This document shows positions 1 to 6,656 of a stretch of 16,096 bases of DNA, one piece after another (positions within the stretch are counted from its first letter, which is position 1; the number at the start of each line of letters is the position of its first letter). The position numbers were made by a program, and so were the translations under genes. Origin of the DNA: VFMC01 sp039796935 (lineage in GTDB: Bacteria; Actinomycetota; Acidimicrobiia; Acidimicrobiales; Ilumatobacteraceae). The DNA is taken from contig JBDKIV010000274.1 of assembly GCA_039796935.1 (NCBI GenBank), positions 1-16,096 on the forward strand, written 5' to 3'. The notes under the pieces were generated by a model. It had not been told where the DNA came from and searched no databases. It worked only from the letters and a program-made list of their open reading frames with translations.

Positions 1-670
1 GGCGATCGAGGAGGTGCGGGCGGTCGCGCCGGGCACGCCGATCGTGGCCGACAACGTGGTCACCGCCACCGGCACACGCCAGTTGATCGAGGCGGGTGCC
101 GACGTGATCAAGGTCGGCGTCGGGCCTGGGGCCATGTGCACGACGCGGATGATGACCGGGGTGGGGCGGCCCCAGTTCTCGGCCGTCGTCGAGTGTGCCG
201 ACGAAGCGTCACGCCTGGGCAAGCACATCTGGGCCGACGGGGGAGTTCGTCACCCACGTGACGTTGCGCTGGCGCTCGCCGGTGGGGCCGCCAGCGTCAT
301 GTTCGGTTCCTGGCTCGCCGGCACGTACGAGTCGGCCGCCGACACCCTTCGCGACCCGGACGGTCGGCTGTACAAGGAGAGCTTCGGGATGGCGAGCAAC
401 CGTGCCGTCAAGAACCGGACCCGGTCGGAGTCCGCGTTCGAGAGCGCCCGGAAAGAGCTTTTCCAAGAGGGCATCAGCACGTCGCGCATGTATCTCGACC
501 CCGAGCGTCCCGGCGTGGAGGACATCATCGACGAGATCGTGGCCGGGGTGCGCTCGGCATGCACGTATGCAGGTGCCGGGACGATCGCGGAGTTCCACGA
601 GCGAGCCGTGGTCGGCGTGCAGAGTGTCGCCGGCTACAGCGAGGGCATGCCGCAAGGCACCAGTTGGTGA
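1..670 (+). CDS. guaB1: GuaB1-family GMP reductase / IMP dehydrogenase-related protein, 5' truncated
   Basis: This is the C-terminal part (222 residues visible from base 2) of a TIM-barrel enzyme of the IMPDH/GMPR family; the start lies upstream of the window. The active-site loop reads GPGAMCTTRMMTGVG, with the catalytic cysteine codon at 137-139. It is followed by the phosphate-binding strand ADGGVRHPRDVA and a flap-like segment YKESFGMASNRAV. The AMCTTRMMTG variant and the FGMAS segment resemble the actinobacterial GuaB1 group more than true IMP dehydrogenase (which reads SICTTR). A mycobacterial GuaB1 has been characterised as a GMP reductase, making IMP from GMP for purine salvage. Cytosolic. 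The stop codon lies 2 nt before the ATG of cmk, so the two are probably co-transcribed. The substrate call is inferred from family resemblance; the N-terminal half, including any CBS domains, is not visible. Confidence 0.88.
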   Translation, partial: AIEEVRAVAPGTPIVADNVVTATGTRQLIEAGADVIKVGVGPGAMCTTRMMTGVGRPQFSAVVECADEASRLGKHIWADGGVRHPRDVALALAGGAASVMFGSWLAGTYESAADTLRDPDGRLYKESFGMASNRAVKNRTRSESAFESARKELFQEGISTSRMYLDPERPGVEDIIDEIVAGVRSACTYAGAGTIAEFHERAVVGVQSVAGYSEGMPQGTSW

Positions 671-672
671 CG

Positions 673-1353
673 ATGGCACTTCGGATCATTGCGATCGACG
701 GTCCTGCGGGAGCCGGGAAGAGCACGATCGCGCGGGCGCTCGCGGCTCGGCTCGGTCTCGACTACCTCGACACCGGGGCGATGTATCGGGCCGTCACATT
801 CGCTGCCCTTCGAGCGGGTGTGCTCGACGACGCCGAGTCGGTCGCCCGCTTGGCGATCGACGCCGACCTGCACGTCGGCGACGATGGTGTTCGGGTCGAC
901 GGGATCGACGCCACCGCGGCCATCCGCGGTGCCGAGGTCACCGGGGCCGTCAGCAAGGTGGCAGCCAACAGCGCCGTTCGCTCCGAGTTGGTCCGCCGCC
1001 AGCGGGCGTGGGCCGAGGAGCGCGGCGGAGGTGTCCTCGAGGGGCGCGACATCGGCAGCGTGGTGTTCCCCGATGCCCAGCTGAAGCTCTACCTCACGGC
1101 GTCCCCCCGGGTGCGCGCGCAGCGGCGCGTGGCCGAGGCCGGCGGCGACCTCGCGGAGATCGAGGCGGCGATCGAGGCGCGTGACCGACTCGACAGCTCC
1201 CGAGTCGACAGTCCGCTGCTCGAGGCCGATGGTGCTGTCCTGGTCGACACCTCGGGACTGTCGATCGATGCGGTGCTCGCCCAGATCGAGCAGCTGCTCG
1301 ACCGATCGGTATCACCCAACCGTGCCGCCGGGCGCGGCATGATCGAGTCATGA
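673..1353 (+). CDS. cmk: Cytidylate kinase
   Basis: The 226-residue product phosphorylates CMP and dCMP with ATP for pyrimidine nucleotide supply in the cytosol. The P-loop DGPAGAGKST lies at residues 9-18, followed by YLDTGAMYRAVT (about 31-42). EGRDIG is at 123-128, and a C-terminal arginine-rich lid carries RDRLDSSRVDSPL and then DTS. Length is normal for the family. ATG at 673 puts the conserved IIAIDGP strand right at the N-terminus. An in-frame GTG at 667 would make a 4-nt GTGA overlap with guaB1, the same coupling style seen at three other junctions here, and would add only two residues, so the start is uncertain by 6 nt. The stop overlaps the plsC start (ATGA at 1350-1353), which suggests translational coupling. 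Identity is secure. Confidence 0.96.
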   Translation: MALRIIAIDGPAGAGKSTIARALAARLGLDYLDTGAMYRAVTFAALRAGVLDDAESVARLAIDADLHVGDDGVRVDGIDATAAIRGAEVTGAVSKVAANSAVRSELVRRQRAWAEERGGGVLEGRDIGSVVFPDAQLKLYLTASPRVRAQRRVAEAGGDLAEIEAAIEARDRLDSSRVDSPLLEADGAVLVDTSGLSIDAVLAQIEQLLDRSVSPNRAAGRGMIES

Positions 1354-2030
1354 CCAAGGTTGCCGCCACCCTCGCCGGTCAGAGTCGAGTCGACCGGATC
1401 GCCTATCACACGGTCCGTTCCATCGTGGTGGCGTTCTGCCGGGTGTGGTGCAGGATGTCGATCGAGGGTCGTGATCACATCCCGTCATCGGGCATCTTCG
1501 TGCTCGCGCCGGTGCACCGGAGCATCCTCGACACTCCGATCTCGTCCGGGGTCACCCGTCGCAGGATGCGGTTCATGGGTGCCGACAAGTACTGGGTGTC
1601 GAAGCCCTTCGGTCGGTTGCTGTCGGCGCTCGGCGGCTTTCCCGTCACCCGGGGAAGTGCCGATCGCGAGGCGCTCAAGCGGTGCATCACGGTGCTCGAG
1701 GGCGGTGAACCGCTGGTGCTGTTCCCCGAGGGTGAGCGCAAGAGCGGACCGGTGGTGCAGCCGCTGTACGACGGCGCGACCTACATCGCGGTGAAGGCCG
1801 GTGCGCCGATCGTTCCCGTGGCGATCGCGGGTTCGGAGCGGGCCATGCCGAAGGGGGCGAAGTTCATCTTTCCCCGTAAGGTCCACGTGATCGTCGGTCC
1901 GCCGCTCGACGTGCCACGGGGTCTCGTGGGCAAGGAGCAGCGTGACGCTGCGCGGGCGATGTCGGACGAACTCCATGCCGAGCTGCAGCGCCTCCTCGAT
2001 GCCGCACACGCACGAATCGGCAGTCACTGA
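1350..2030 (+). CDS. plsC: Lysophospholipid (1-acyl-sn-glycerol-3-phosphate) acyltransferase
   Basis: A 226-residue PlsC-type acyltransferase, expected to move an acyl chain onto a lysophospholipid (probably lysophosphatidic acid, giving phosphatidic acid) at the inner face of the membrane. The catalytic HX4D motif is HRSILD at residues 56-61. The phosphate-binding motif FPEGERKSG starts at residue 125, and VPVAI (155-159) fits motif IV. The segment around residues 18-35 is mildly hydrophobic and may sit at the membrane, but no clear transmembrane helix is seen. The start overlaps the cmk stop by 4 nt and has no separate ribosome binding site, so it is probably coupled to cmk. The stop at 2028-2030 touches the stop of the opposite-strand aminopeptidase gene. 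Acyl acceptor specificity cannot be read from sequence. Confidence 0.9.
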   Translation: MTKVAATLAGQSRVDRIAYHTVRSIVVAFCRVWCRMSIEGRDHIPSSGIFVLAPVHRSILDTPISSGVTRRRMRFMGADKYWVSKPFGRLLSALGGFPVTRGSADREALKRCITVLEGGEPLVLFPEGERKSGPVVQPLYDGATYIAVKAGAPIVPVAIAGSERAMPKGAKFIFPRKVHVIVGPPLDVPRGLVGKEQRDAARAMSDELHAELQRLLDAAHARIGSH

Positions 2031-3323
2031 TCAGATGCCGAGCCAGGCCTTGGCTGCTGCCGCCAGGTAGAGCGGATCGCTCGCGCCGCACAGTTCGCGC
2101 GCCGAGTGCATCGACAGCTGCGGCACGCCCACATCGACGGTGGAGATGCCGAGTCGAGTCGCCGTGATGGGGCCGATCGTGCTGCCGCACGGCATCGAGT
2201 TGCGGCTGACGAACGTCTGCCAGGGAACCCCTGCCACGGCACATGCCCGCTGGAACTGGGCCGAGGTCTCTGCCGATGTGGCGTAGCGCTGGTTCGCGTT
2301 GACCTTGATGGCGGGACCGGCGTTGACGACCGGTCTGTGGCCGGGCTCGTGACGCTCGGGATAGTTCGGGTGGACGGCGTGAGCATTGTCGGCCGACAGA
2401 CAGGCAGAGCCGGCCAGCGACACCAGATGGTCGCCACGAGAGGCACCGTCTGCCAACGACAGGCGTTCGAGGACCTGCTCGAGCAACGGACCCGCGGCTC
2501 CGGTCGCGCTGTCGCTGCCGACCTCCTCGTGATCGAACAACGCCACGACCTGGTGGACCTCCGACTCGGCGCCTCGGCGCAGGGCATCGACAGCGGCCCA
2601 GCACGACACCTGGTTGTCGAGCCGGCCGCTGGCGAGCAGCGACCCGTCGACGCCGATCAACGCTGCCGGGGTGCAGTCGAACAGGCAGAGGTCCCATGCG
2701 GCGATGTCGCCCGAGGCGACCTCGAGCACGTCGGCGAGCCACTCGCGGAACTCCCCGTCGCGAGGCGCGCCGGTTCCCCACACCGGGGTGAGGTGCTGCT
2801 GCTTGTCGAGTTGCAGCCCTCGCTCGTTCACCTCGCGGTCGAGGTGAATGGCGAGCTGCGGAACTCGGCAGATGGGGTCGTCCACGACGACGTCGGCGAC
2901 CGAGCCGTCCGACAGCACCACTCGGCCCGCGAGGCCGAGATCGCGGTCGAGCCACGAGTTGAGCAGGACTCCGCCGTACACCTCGACGCCGAGCTGGCGC
3001 CAGCCGAGACCACCGGTGTCGGGTCGCGGCTTCACCCGAAGGCAAGGCGAGTCGGTGTGTGCCCCGATGATGCGGAACGGGGTCGGTCCGGTACCGGATG
3101 GTGCTCGTCTGAAGGCGATCACCGATGCGCCAGCGACCACGAGACCAGCTGCGGGCAGGTCGTCCCATCGCGAGGTCAGCGAGATCGGCTCGAAACCGGA
3201 CTCGACCAGGGCGCGCGCCGCAGAACCCGCCGCGTGCCACGGGGACGGTGATGCATCGAGGAACGAGACGAGGTCGTCGATGGCCGGCTGCGAGGTCCGG
3301 TCGGGAGTCGAATGCTCGGACAT
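2031..3323 (-). CDS. apeB: M18 family aminopeptidase
   Basis: A 430-residue dinuclear-zinc aminopeptidase of family M18 (aspartyl aminopeptidase type), which removes N-terminal residues from peptides in the cytosol. All expected metal and catalytic residues are visible: His89 (GAHTDSP), Asp236 (GRLDNQ), Glu266-Glu267 (DHEEVGS), Asp312 (SADNAHA) and His406 (SMHSARE). Length is normal. The ATG at 3323 is chosen because a GGAGG lies five bases upstream on the same strand; the reading frame stays open far upstream, but that part is antisense to the next gene and has no family similarity. It is the second gene of a minus-strand pair, 11 nt after the histidine phosphatase gene. The stop directly abuts that of plsC. 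Substrate preference (acidic or general) is not decidable here; the symbol follows common usage for bacterial M18 enzymes. Confidence 0.93.
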   Translation of the reverse strand: MSEHSTPDRTSQPAIDDLVSFLDASPSPWHAAGSAARALVESGFEPISLTSRWDDLPAAGLVVAGASVIAFRRAPSGTGPTPFRIIGAHTDSPCLRVKPRPDTGGLGWRQLGVEVYGGVLLNSWLDRDLGLAGRVVLSDGSVADVVVDDPICRVPQLAIHLDREVNERGLQLDKQQHLTPVWGTGAPRDGEFREWLADVLEVASGDIAAWDLCLFDCTPAALIGVDGSLLASGRLDNQVSCWAAVDALRRGAESEVHQVVALFDHEEVGSDSATGAAGPLLEQVLERLSLADGASRGDHLVSLAGSACLSADNAHAVHPNYPERHEPGHRPVVNAGPAIKVNANQRYATSAETSAQFQRACAVAGVPWQTFVSRNSMPCGSTIGPITATRLGISTVDVGVPQLSMHSARELCGASDPLYLAAAAKAWLGI

Positions 3324-3327
3324 GATG

Positions 3328-3332
3328 CCTCC
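3328..3332 (-). promoter_or_regulatory. Ribosome binding site of the M18 aminopeptidase
   Basis: On the minus strand GGAGG lies five bases before the ATG at 3323, inside the 11-nt gap after the phosphatase gene. It is one of the few clear Shine-Dalgarno sites in the window and it fixes the start of the aminopeptidase. Confidence 0.8.
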
Positions 3333-3334
3333 GC

Positions 3335-3955
3335 TCAGGTGCCTTGGAACAGACCCATGGGAAGCCCGGTGCGACGCAGGTGCGAGGTCTCGTTGACCGT
3401 CACGATGCTGCGTTCGCCCGAGCGTGCCGCAGCCACCCGATGGATCGACGTGTAGTTGGGGTAGAAGAACTGCTGGCCGTCGAGACCGAGTACGTGAGCC
3501 AGGTAGGCGTTGATGACGCCACCGTGGCAGACGACGGCGATGCGCTGCCCCGAATGGTCGGCGACGAGTGCTTCGAGTCGGTTCACGACCCGACCGCGGA
3601 ACTGCTCGGGGCTCTCCTCGTGAACGGTCCACTCGCCCCGGACCATGGCCTGCCAGCGGGGGTCGTTCGCCGCTTTCAACTCTTCGATCGGAACGTACTC
3701 GGTGGAGTTGCGGTCCCACTCGGCGACGTCGTCGACGATCACGATGTCTCGGCCCTGCACCACTGCAAGAGGTTCCGCTGTCTGATGTGCTCGGCGCAGA
3801 GGACTCGCGTAGACGGCGTCGATCGACTCGCTCGACAGGTACTCGGCCAGATGCCGTGCCTGCGCGTGGCCGGCCTCGGACAGGTCGGGATCGGCGGCGC
3901 CCGACTCGAGTTCCCGGCGCACGGGGAGTCCGTGTCGGATCAGCATCAGCTCCAT
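3335..3955 (-). CDS. Histidine phosphatase family protein (phosphoglycerate mutase-like)
   Basis: A 206-residue member of the histidine phosphatase superfamily, which hydrolyses a phosphate monoester through a phosphohistidine intermediate. The motif RHG lies at residues 7-9, with His8 as the nucleophile. SPLRRAHQTA (51-60) supplies the phosphate-binding Arg55, and the second histidine is His144 in VVCHGGVINAYL. The C-terminal segment VNETSHL resembles a motif common in actinobacterial members of the family. It is the first gene of a minus-strand pair with the M18 aminopeptidase and diverges from pyk across 87 bp. No Shine-Dalgarno site precedes the ATG; a weak -10-like TAATCA six bases upstream would fit a leaderless message. 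The substrate is unknown: nearness to pyk does not prove a glycolytic role, and the protein is a phosphatase type rather than a true mutase. Confidence 0.9.
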   Translation of the reverse strand: MELMLIRHGLPVRRELESGAADPDLSEAGHAQARHLAEYLSSESIDAVYASPLRRAHQTAEPLAVVQGRDIVIVDDVAEWDRNSTEYVPIEELKAANDPRWQAMVRGEWTVHEESPEQFRGRVVNRLEALVADHSGQRIAVVCHGGVINAYLAHVLGLDGQQFFYPNYTSIHRVAAARSGERSIVTVNETSHLRRTGLPMGLFQGT

Positions 3956-3961
3956 GGGTCT

Positions 3962-3967
3962 TGATTA
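3962..3967 (-). promoter_or_regulatory. Possible extended -10 box of the phosphatase-aminopeptidase unit
   Basis: The minus strand reads TGCTAATCA, then six bases, then ATG at 3955. The TGN extension and the A-rich hexamer in very GC-rich DNA suggest a promoter giving a leaderless transcript. The sixth base is A instead of the usual T, and no convincing -35 was seen, so support is modest. Confidence 0.35.
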
Positions 3968-3996
3968 GCAGGCGTCGCGGAAGCGGACACGATCCG

Positions 3997-4024
3997 GCGA
4001 GTCCTGTGCGGGCACGGGACTCGC
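3997..4024. repeat. Near-perfect 28-bp inverted repeat in the pyk/phosphatase divergent region
   Basis: The left arm GCGAGTCCTGTGC (3997-4009) pairs with the right arm GCACGGGACTCGC (4012-4024) around two central G bases. The only non-Watson-Crick position is T4005 opposite G4016, which would be a wobble pair in RNA. It ends 18 nt before the pyk ATG. Both flanking genes are transcribed away from it, so it is not a terminator of either. It could be a two-fold operator for a dimeric regulator or a hairpin in the pyk 5' leader. Confidence 0.75.
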
Positions 4025-4042
4025 GGAGTTGAATGGTGGCCC

Positions 4043-5488
4043 ATGGAGTCTCGGACGAAGATCGTCGCCACGCTCGGCCCTGCGAGCGAGGCTCCCGATG
4101 TGCTCGAGGAGATGATCCGTGCCGGCGTCGATGTGGTGCGGCTCAACCTGTCGCACGGGACGATCGACGAGCACATCGACCGAGTTCGCGCTGTCCGTTC
4201 CGCAGCGCAACGTACGGGTTCGGTCGTCGCCGTCCTGGCAGATCTTCCCGGTCCCAAGGTTCGAGCAGGTCAGCTTCCGCCGGGCGGCGTCGTGCTCGTG
4301 CCCGGTGCGACGCTGGTGCTGGCCCCCGGCGACGGCCCGAGCGACGTGGATCGGTTCGAGGTCGAGTATCCGTCGCTGGTCGACGATGTCGTCCCGGGCG
4401 ACAGGGTGATGATCGGTGACGGGGCGATCGCGTTGGTGGTCGACGACGTCGGGTCCGAACAGGTCTCGACGACAGTGCTGACGGGTGGTACGACGCAGGG
4501 ACGCCCGGGCGTGCACATCCCGTCGGAACGGCTCCGACTGCGGACACCGACCCCCGACGACTTGGTGATGGCGGTCACCATGGCACGCGAGGGAGTCGAC
4601 TTCCTGGCGGTCTCGTTCGTGCGAGCAGCATCCGATCTGGCCGAGGTGCGCGAGGCGGTCGCCGCCGCAGGTCTCGAGTGTCCGCACCTGGTCGCCAAGA
4701 TCGAGACGATGCCGGCAATCGCCGCGCTCGAGGAGATCGCCGAGGCGGCAGATGCGGTCATGGTCGCACGCGGTGACCTCGGCATCGAGTGCCCGCTCGA
4801 GGACGTGCCGCACCTCCAGAAGCGGATCATCCGGCACTGCGTCGAGGTGGGCGTGCCGGTCATCACGGCGACGCAGATGCTGGAGAGCATGATCGACTCG
4901 CCGGCACCGACCCGGGCCGAGGTGAGCGACATCGCGAACGCCGTGTTCGACGGTACCGACGCACTCATGCTGTCGGGCGAGACGGCGATCGGCCGTGATC
5001 CGGTCGGGGTGGTCGCCGCGATGGCCCGCATCGCCGGTCGGGCGGAGTTGGAAGCGAGTTACAGCGCGTGGGCCAACCGGCTCGGCCGCGTGCAGCGACG
5101 GCACGGCTCGGGGACGCCCGACCGGATCACCATGGCGATCACCCACGCAGCAGGGCTGGCGGCTGCCGACGCCGGTGCCACCGCGATCCTCTGCTGCACC
5201 AGGACTGGCCGAACGGCGCGGGCCATGGCCAGGTTCCGGCCGACACCCGAACTCGTCGGGCTGTCGCCCGACGCTCGAACGGTGAGGACGATGGCGCTGT
5301 CGTGGGGTGTTCGGCCGCTCCAGGTCGGCATGTACTCGTCGACCGACGAGATGGTGTGGTTCGCTGTCGAGCAAGCCGTCGGCAGAGGACTGGTCGCGCG
5401 CGGTCAGGTGGTCCTGGTGCTCGCCGGGGCCCCCGACCGGCTGGGTGATGCGGCGACCGACGTGCTCAGGCTCGTCGAGGTCGGATGA
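4043..5488 (+). CDS. pyk: Pyruvate kinase
   Basis: A full-length 481-residue pyruvate kinase, the last step of glycolysis: phosphoenolpyruvate plus ADP gives pyruvate plus ATP, in the cytosol. The N-terminal barrel has LNLSHG (34-39), with substrate-binding Arg33, Asn35 and Ser37. The inserted B domain spans roughly 72-170. The active-site signature is VAKIET, with Lys219 and Glu221, and Asp245 lies in MVARGDLGIE. Then come TATQMLESM (Thr277 region) and SGETAIG. The C-terminal domain from about 355 is the usual regulatory fold. The ATG at 4043 gives the typical start before TKIVATLGP; a weak GGTGG lies 3 nt upstream. The stop overlaps the next gene's start (ATGA at 5485-5488), indicating an operon. 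The upstream inverted repeat may regulate it. Confidence 0.97.
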   Translation: MESRTKIVATLGPASEAPDVLEEMIRAGVDVVRLNLSHGTIDEHIDRVRAVRSAAQRTGSVVAVLADLPGPKVRAGQLPPGGVVLVPGATLVLAPGDGPSDVDRFEVEYPSLVDDVVPGDRVMIGDGAIALVVDDVGSEQVSTTVLTGGTTQGRPGVHIPSERLRLRTPTPDDLVMAVTMAREGVDFLAVSFVRAASDLAEVREAVAAAGLECPHLVAKIETMPAIAALEEIAEAADAVMVARGDLGIECPLEDVPHLQKRIIRHCVEVGVPVITATQMLESMIDSPAPTRAEVSDIANAVFDGTDALMLSGETAIGRDPVGVVAAMARIAGRAELEASYSAWANRLGRVQRRHGSGTPDRITMAITHAAGLAAADAGATAILCCTRTGRTARAMARFRPTPELVGLSPDARTVRTMALSWGVRPLQVGMYSSTDEMVWFAVEQAVGRGLVARGQVVLVLAGAPDRLGDAATDVLRLVEVG

Positions 5489-6303
5489 TGTCGCCCGACG
5501 GGGTCGACAGCGGAGTCTCCGATCCGGGCGGGTCGGGCGCATCGAGCGGCTCGATCTGGTCCGACGAGACCGGACCCGCCGAGGGTCCACTCGTCGTGGT
5601 GGTCCATGGATCCATGGATCGGTCGACGGGTCTGTTGAAGGTCGCTCGACGGCTCGACGAGCGGTGCCGGGTGGTTCGCTACGACCGGCGGGGCTACGGG
5701 CGGTCCAGCCCGCACCGGGGGCCGTTCTCCATGCCGCACCAGGTCGACGACCTCGTGGCACTGCTCGGTGGCCGCGCTGCGGTGCTCATCGGCCACAGTT
5801 ACGGGGGCAACGTGGCGTTGGCAACGGCTGCTCGACGCCCCGACCTGGTGCGAGCGGTCGCCGTCTACGAGACGCCGCTGTCCTGGGAGCCGTGGTGGCC
5901 CGGTACGACGGCCGGGGCGGCAGCGGTCGCAGCGTCGCACGATCCCGCCGAGTCGGCCGAGCGCTTCATGCGGCGCATGATCGGCGACGTTCGATGGGAA
6001 TCACTGCCCGAGCGGACGCGCACCCAGCGCCGCGCCGAAGGACCGGCAATGGTGGACGAACTGGCCGACCTGCGCCTGCACCGCCCCTGGGCGGCCGACG
6101 ACATCCGCGTACCGGTTCTTGCAGGCTTCGGCACGCTCGGCCAGCCTCACCACCGACTCGGCATGGAACACCTGGTGAACTCGGTGGCCGATGCTCGCCT
6201 GGTGGAACTCGCAGGGTGTCGCCACGACGCCCCGCTGAGTCACCCCGCGCTCTTCGCCGACGCGCTCGTCATTCCGCTGCTCGATCTGCTGCGTGCCGAC
6301 TGA
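5485..6303 (+). CDS. Alpha/beta-fold hydrolase
   Basis: A 272-residue alpha/beta hydrolase translationally coupled to pyk through a 4-nt overlap. The oxyanion HG is at residues 41-42 (VVVVHGSMD). YDRRGYGRS follows at about 66-74. The nucleophile elbow is GHSYGG (103-108), with Ser105. The C-terminal histidine is His247 in GCRHDAPLSHP. The usual acid after the penultimate strand is not evident: the segment reads VPVLAGFGTLGQP, without Asp or Glu. Glu129 in VAVYETPL, after the strand following the nucleophile, could replace it. The N-terminal 30 residues are Gly/Ser/Asp-rich and probably disordered; there is no signal peptide. The neighbourhood does not reveal a substrate. It may be an esterase, lipase-like enzyme or lactonase. 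The fold is certain, the activity unknown. Confidence 0.88.
   Translation: MMSPDGVDSGVSDPGGSGASSGSIWSDETGPAEGPLVVVVHGSMDRSTGLLKVARRLDERCRVVRYDRRGYGRSSPHRGPFSMPHQVDDLVALLGGRAAVLIGHSYGGNVALATAARRPDLVRAVAVYETPLSWEPWWPGTTAGAAAVAASHDPAESAERFMRRMIGDVRWESLPERTRTQRRAEGPAMVDELADLRLHRPWAADDIRVPVLAGFGTLGQPHHRLGMEHLVNSVADARLVELAGCRHDAPLSHPALFADALVIPLLDLLRAD
5603..5618. repeat. 16-bp perfect palindrome made of a doubled self-palindromic octamer
   Basis: TCCATGGA occurs twice in tandem, and each copy is its own reverse complement, so the 16 bases form a perfect palindrome. It lies in the hydrolase gene and encodes HGSMD, the oxyanion-loop region. It may be a codon-usage coincidence. Confidence 0.6.
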
Positions 6304-6330
6304 TCGACCGGAGGTGCGACGGCGCCCGGG

Positions 6331-6612
6331 TCACTCCGGTACGTCGACCTCGGCACCGAAGAAGGTGCACGTCACGTCGGTGCCGTCCGCAGCCGAGCGC
6401 ACGCGGTCGCTGCACTCCTGCAGTGCCGAACGCTGCGACCACACCACCAGCGCTGCGACCGCCAGGACCGCGACCATGATGAGCTTGGTCACGATGCTGC
6501 GGATGATCGCTGCCGCAACGAGGGCGCCGATCGCCAGGACTGCGACGAGGGCGAGGGCGACCTGTTTGGCAGCATTGACGTCGAGTGCGAGCACGATCGG
6601 AGCCTGGTCCAT
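6331..6612 (-). CDS. Small two-helix membrane protein, uncharacterised
   Basis: A 93-residue protein with two hydrophobic helices, about residues 17-37 and 44-58, joined by a short basic loop (Arg38, Lys43). By the positive-inside rule the loop is cytoplasmic and both ends face out. The exported C-terminal tail of about 35 residues is polar and acidic and has two cysteines, Cys67 and Cys82, that could form a disulfide. I do not recognise the family. Coding is supported by a clean membrane-protein pattern that fills the whole space between the convergent hydrolase gene (27-nt gap) and the divergent DUF3151 gene (44-nt gap). No ribosome binding site is seen, but a -10-like TACTGT lies eight bases before the ATG, in keeping with a leaderless or nearly leaderless message. 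Confidence 0.75.
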   Translation of the reverse strand: MDQAPIVLALDVNAAKQVALALVAVLAIGALVAAAIIRSIVTKLIMVAVLAVAALVVWSQRSALQECSDRVRSAADGTDVTCTFFGAEVDVPE

Positions 6613-6620
6613 GTACGGCG

Positions 6621-6626
6621 ACAGTA
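6621..6626 (-). promoter_or_regulatory. Putative -10 box of the small membrane protein
   Basis: The minus strand reads TACTGT, eight bases before the ATG at 6612. It fits TANNNT and would give a transcript with almost no leader. No clear -35 is seen. Confidence 0.5.
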
Positions 6627-6643
6627 GTGGGGACTCGAACCCG

Positions 6644-6649
6644 TAACGT
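6644..6649 (+). promoter_or_regulatory. Putative -10 box of the DUF3151 gene
   Basis: TAACGT is followed by seven bases and then the GTG at 6657. The position and TANNNT form fit a leaderless actinobacterial promoter and support this GTG over upstream in-frame starts, which would overlap the promoter and the divergent gene. Confidence 0.6.
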
Positions 6650-6656
6650 GGAGCAC

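Noticed and set aside
3324..3719. N-terminal extension of the M18 aminopeptidase frame
   Set aside because: The frame is open by composition only. A strong GGAGG sits before ATG 3323, and the region is occupied by the histidine phosphatase gene on the same strand.
3965..5761. A 598-codon minus-strand open frame opposite pyk
   Set aside because: It is antisense to an unambiguous pyruvate kinase, with low-complexity Arg/His/Asp composition and no motif.
6629..6642. Sequence resembling a tRNA T-arm (GGGTTCGAGTCCCC on the minus strand), considered as a tRNA fragment or attachment site
   Set aside because: Only three of five T-stem pairs form, no acceptor, D or anticodon arm fits around it, and no integrase or repeat copy is in the window.
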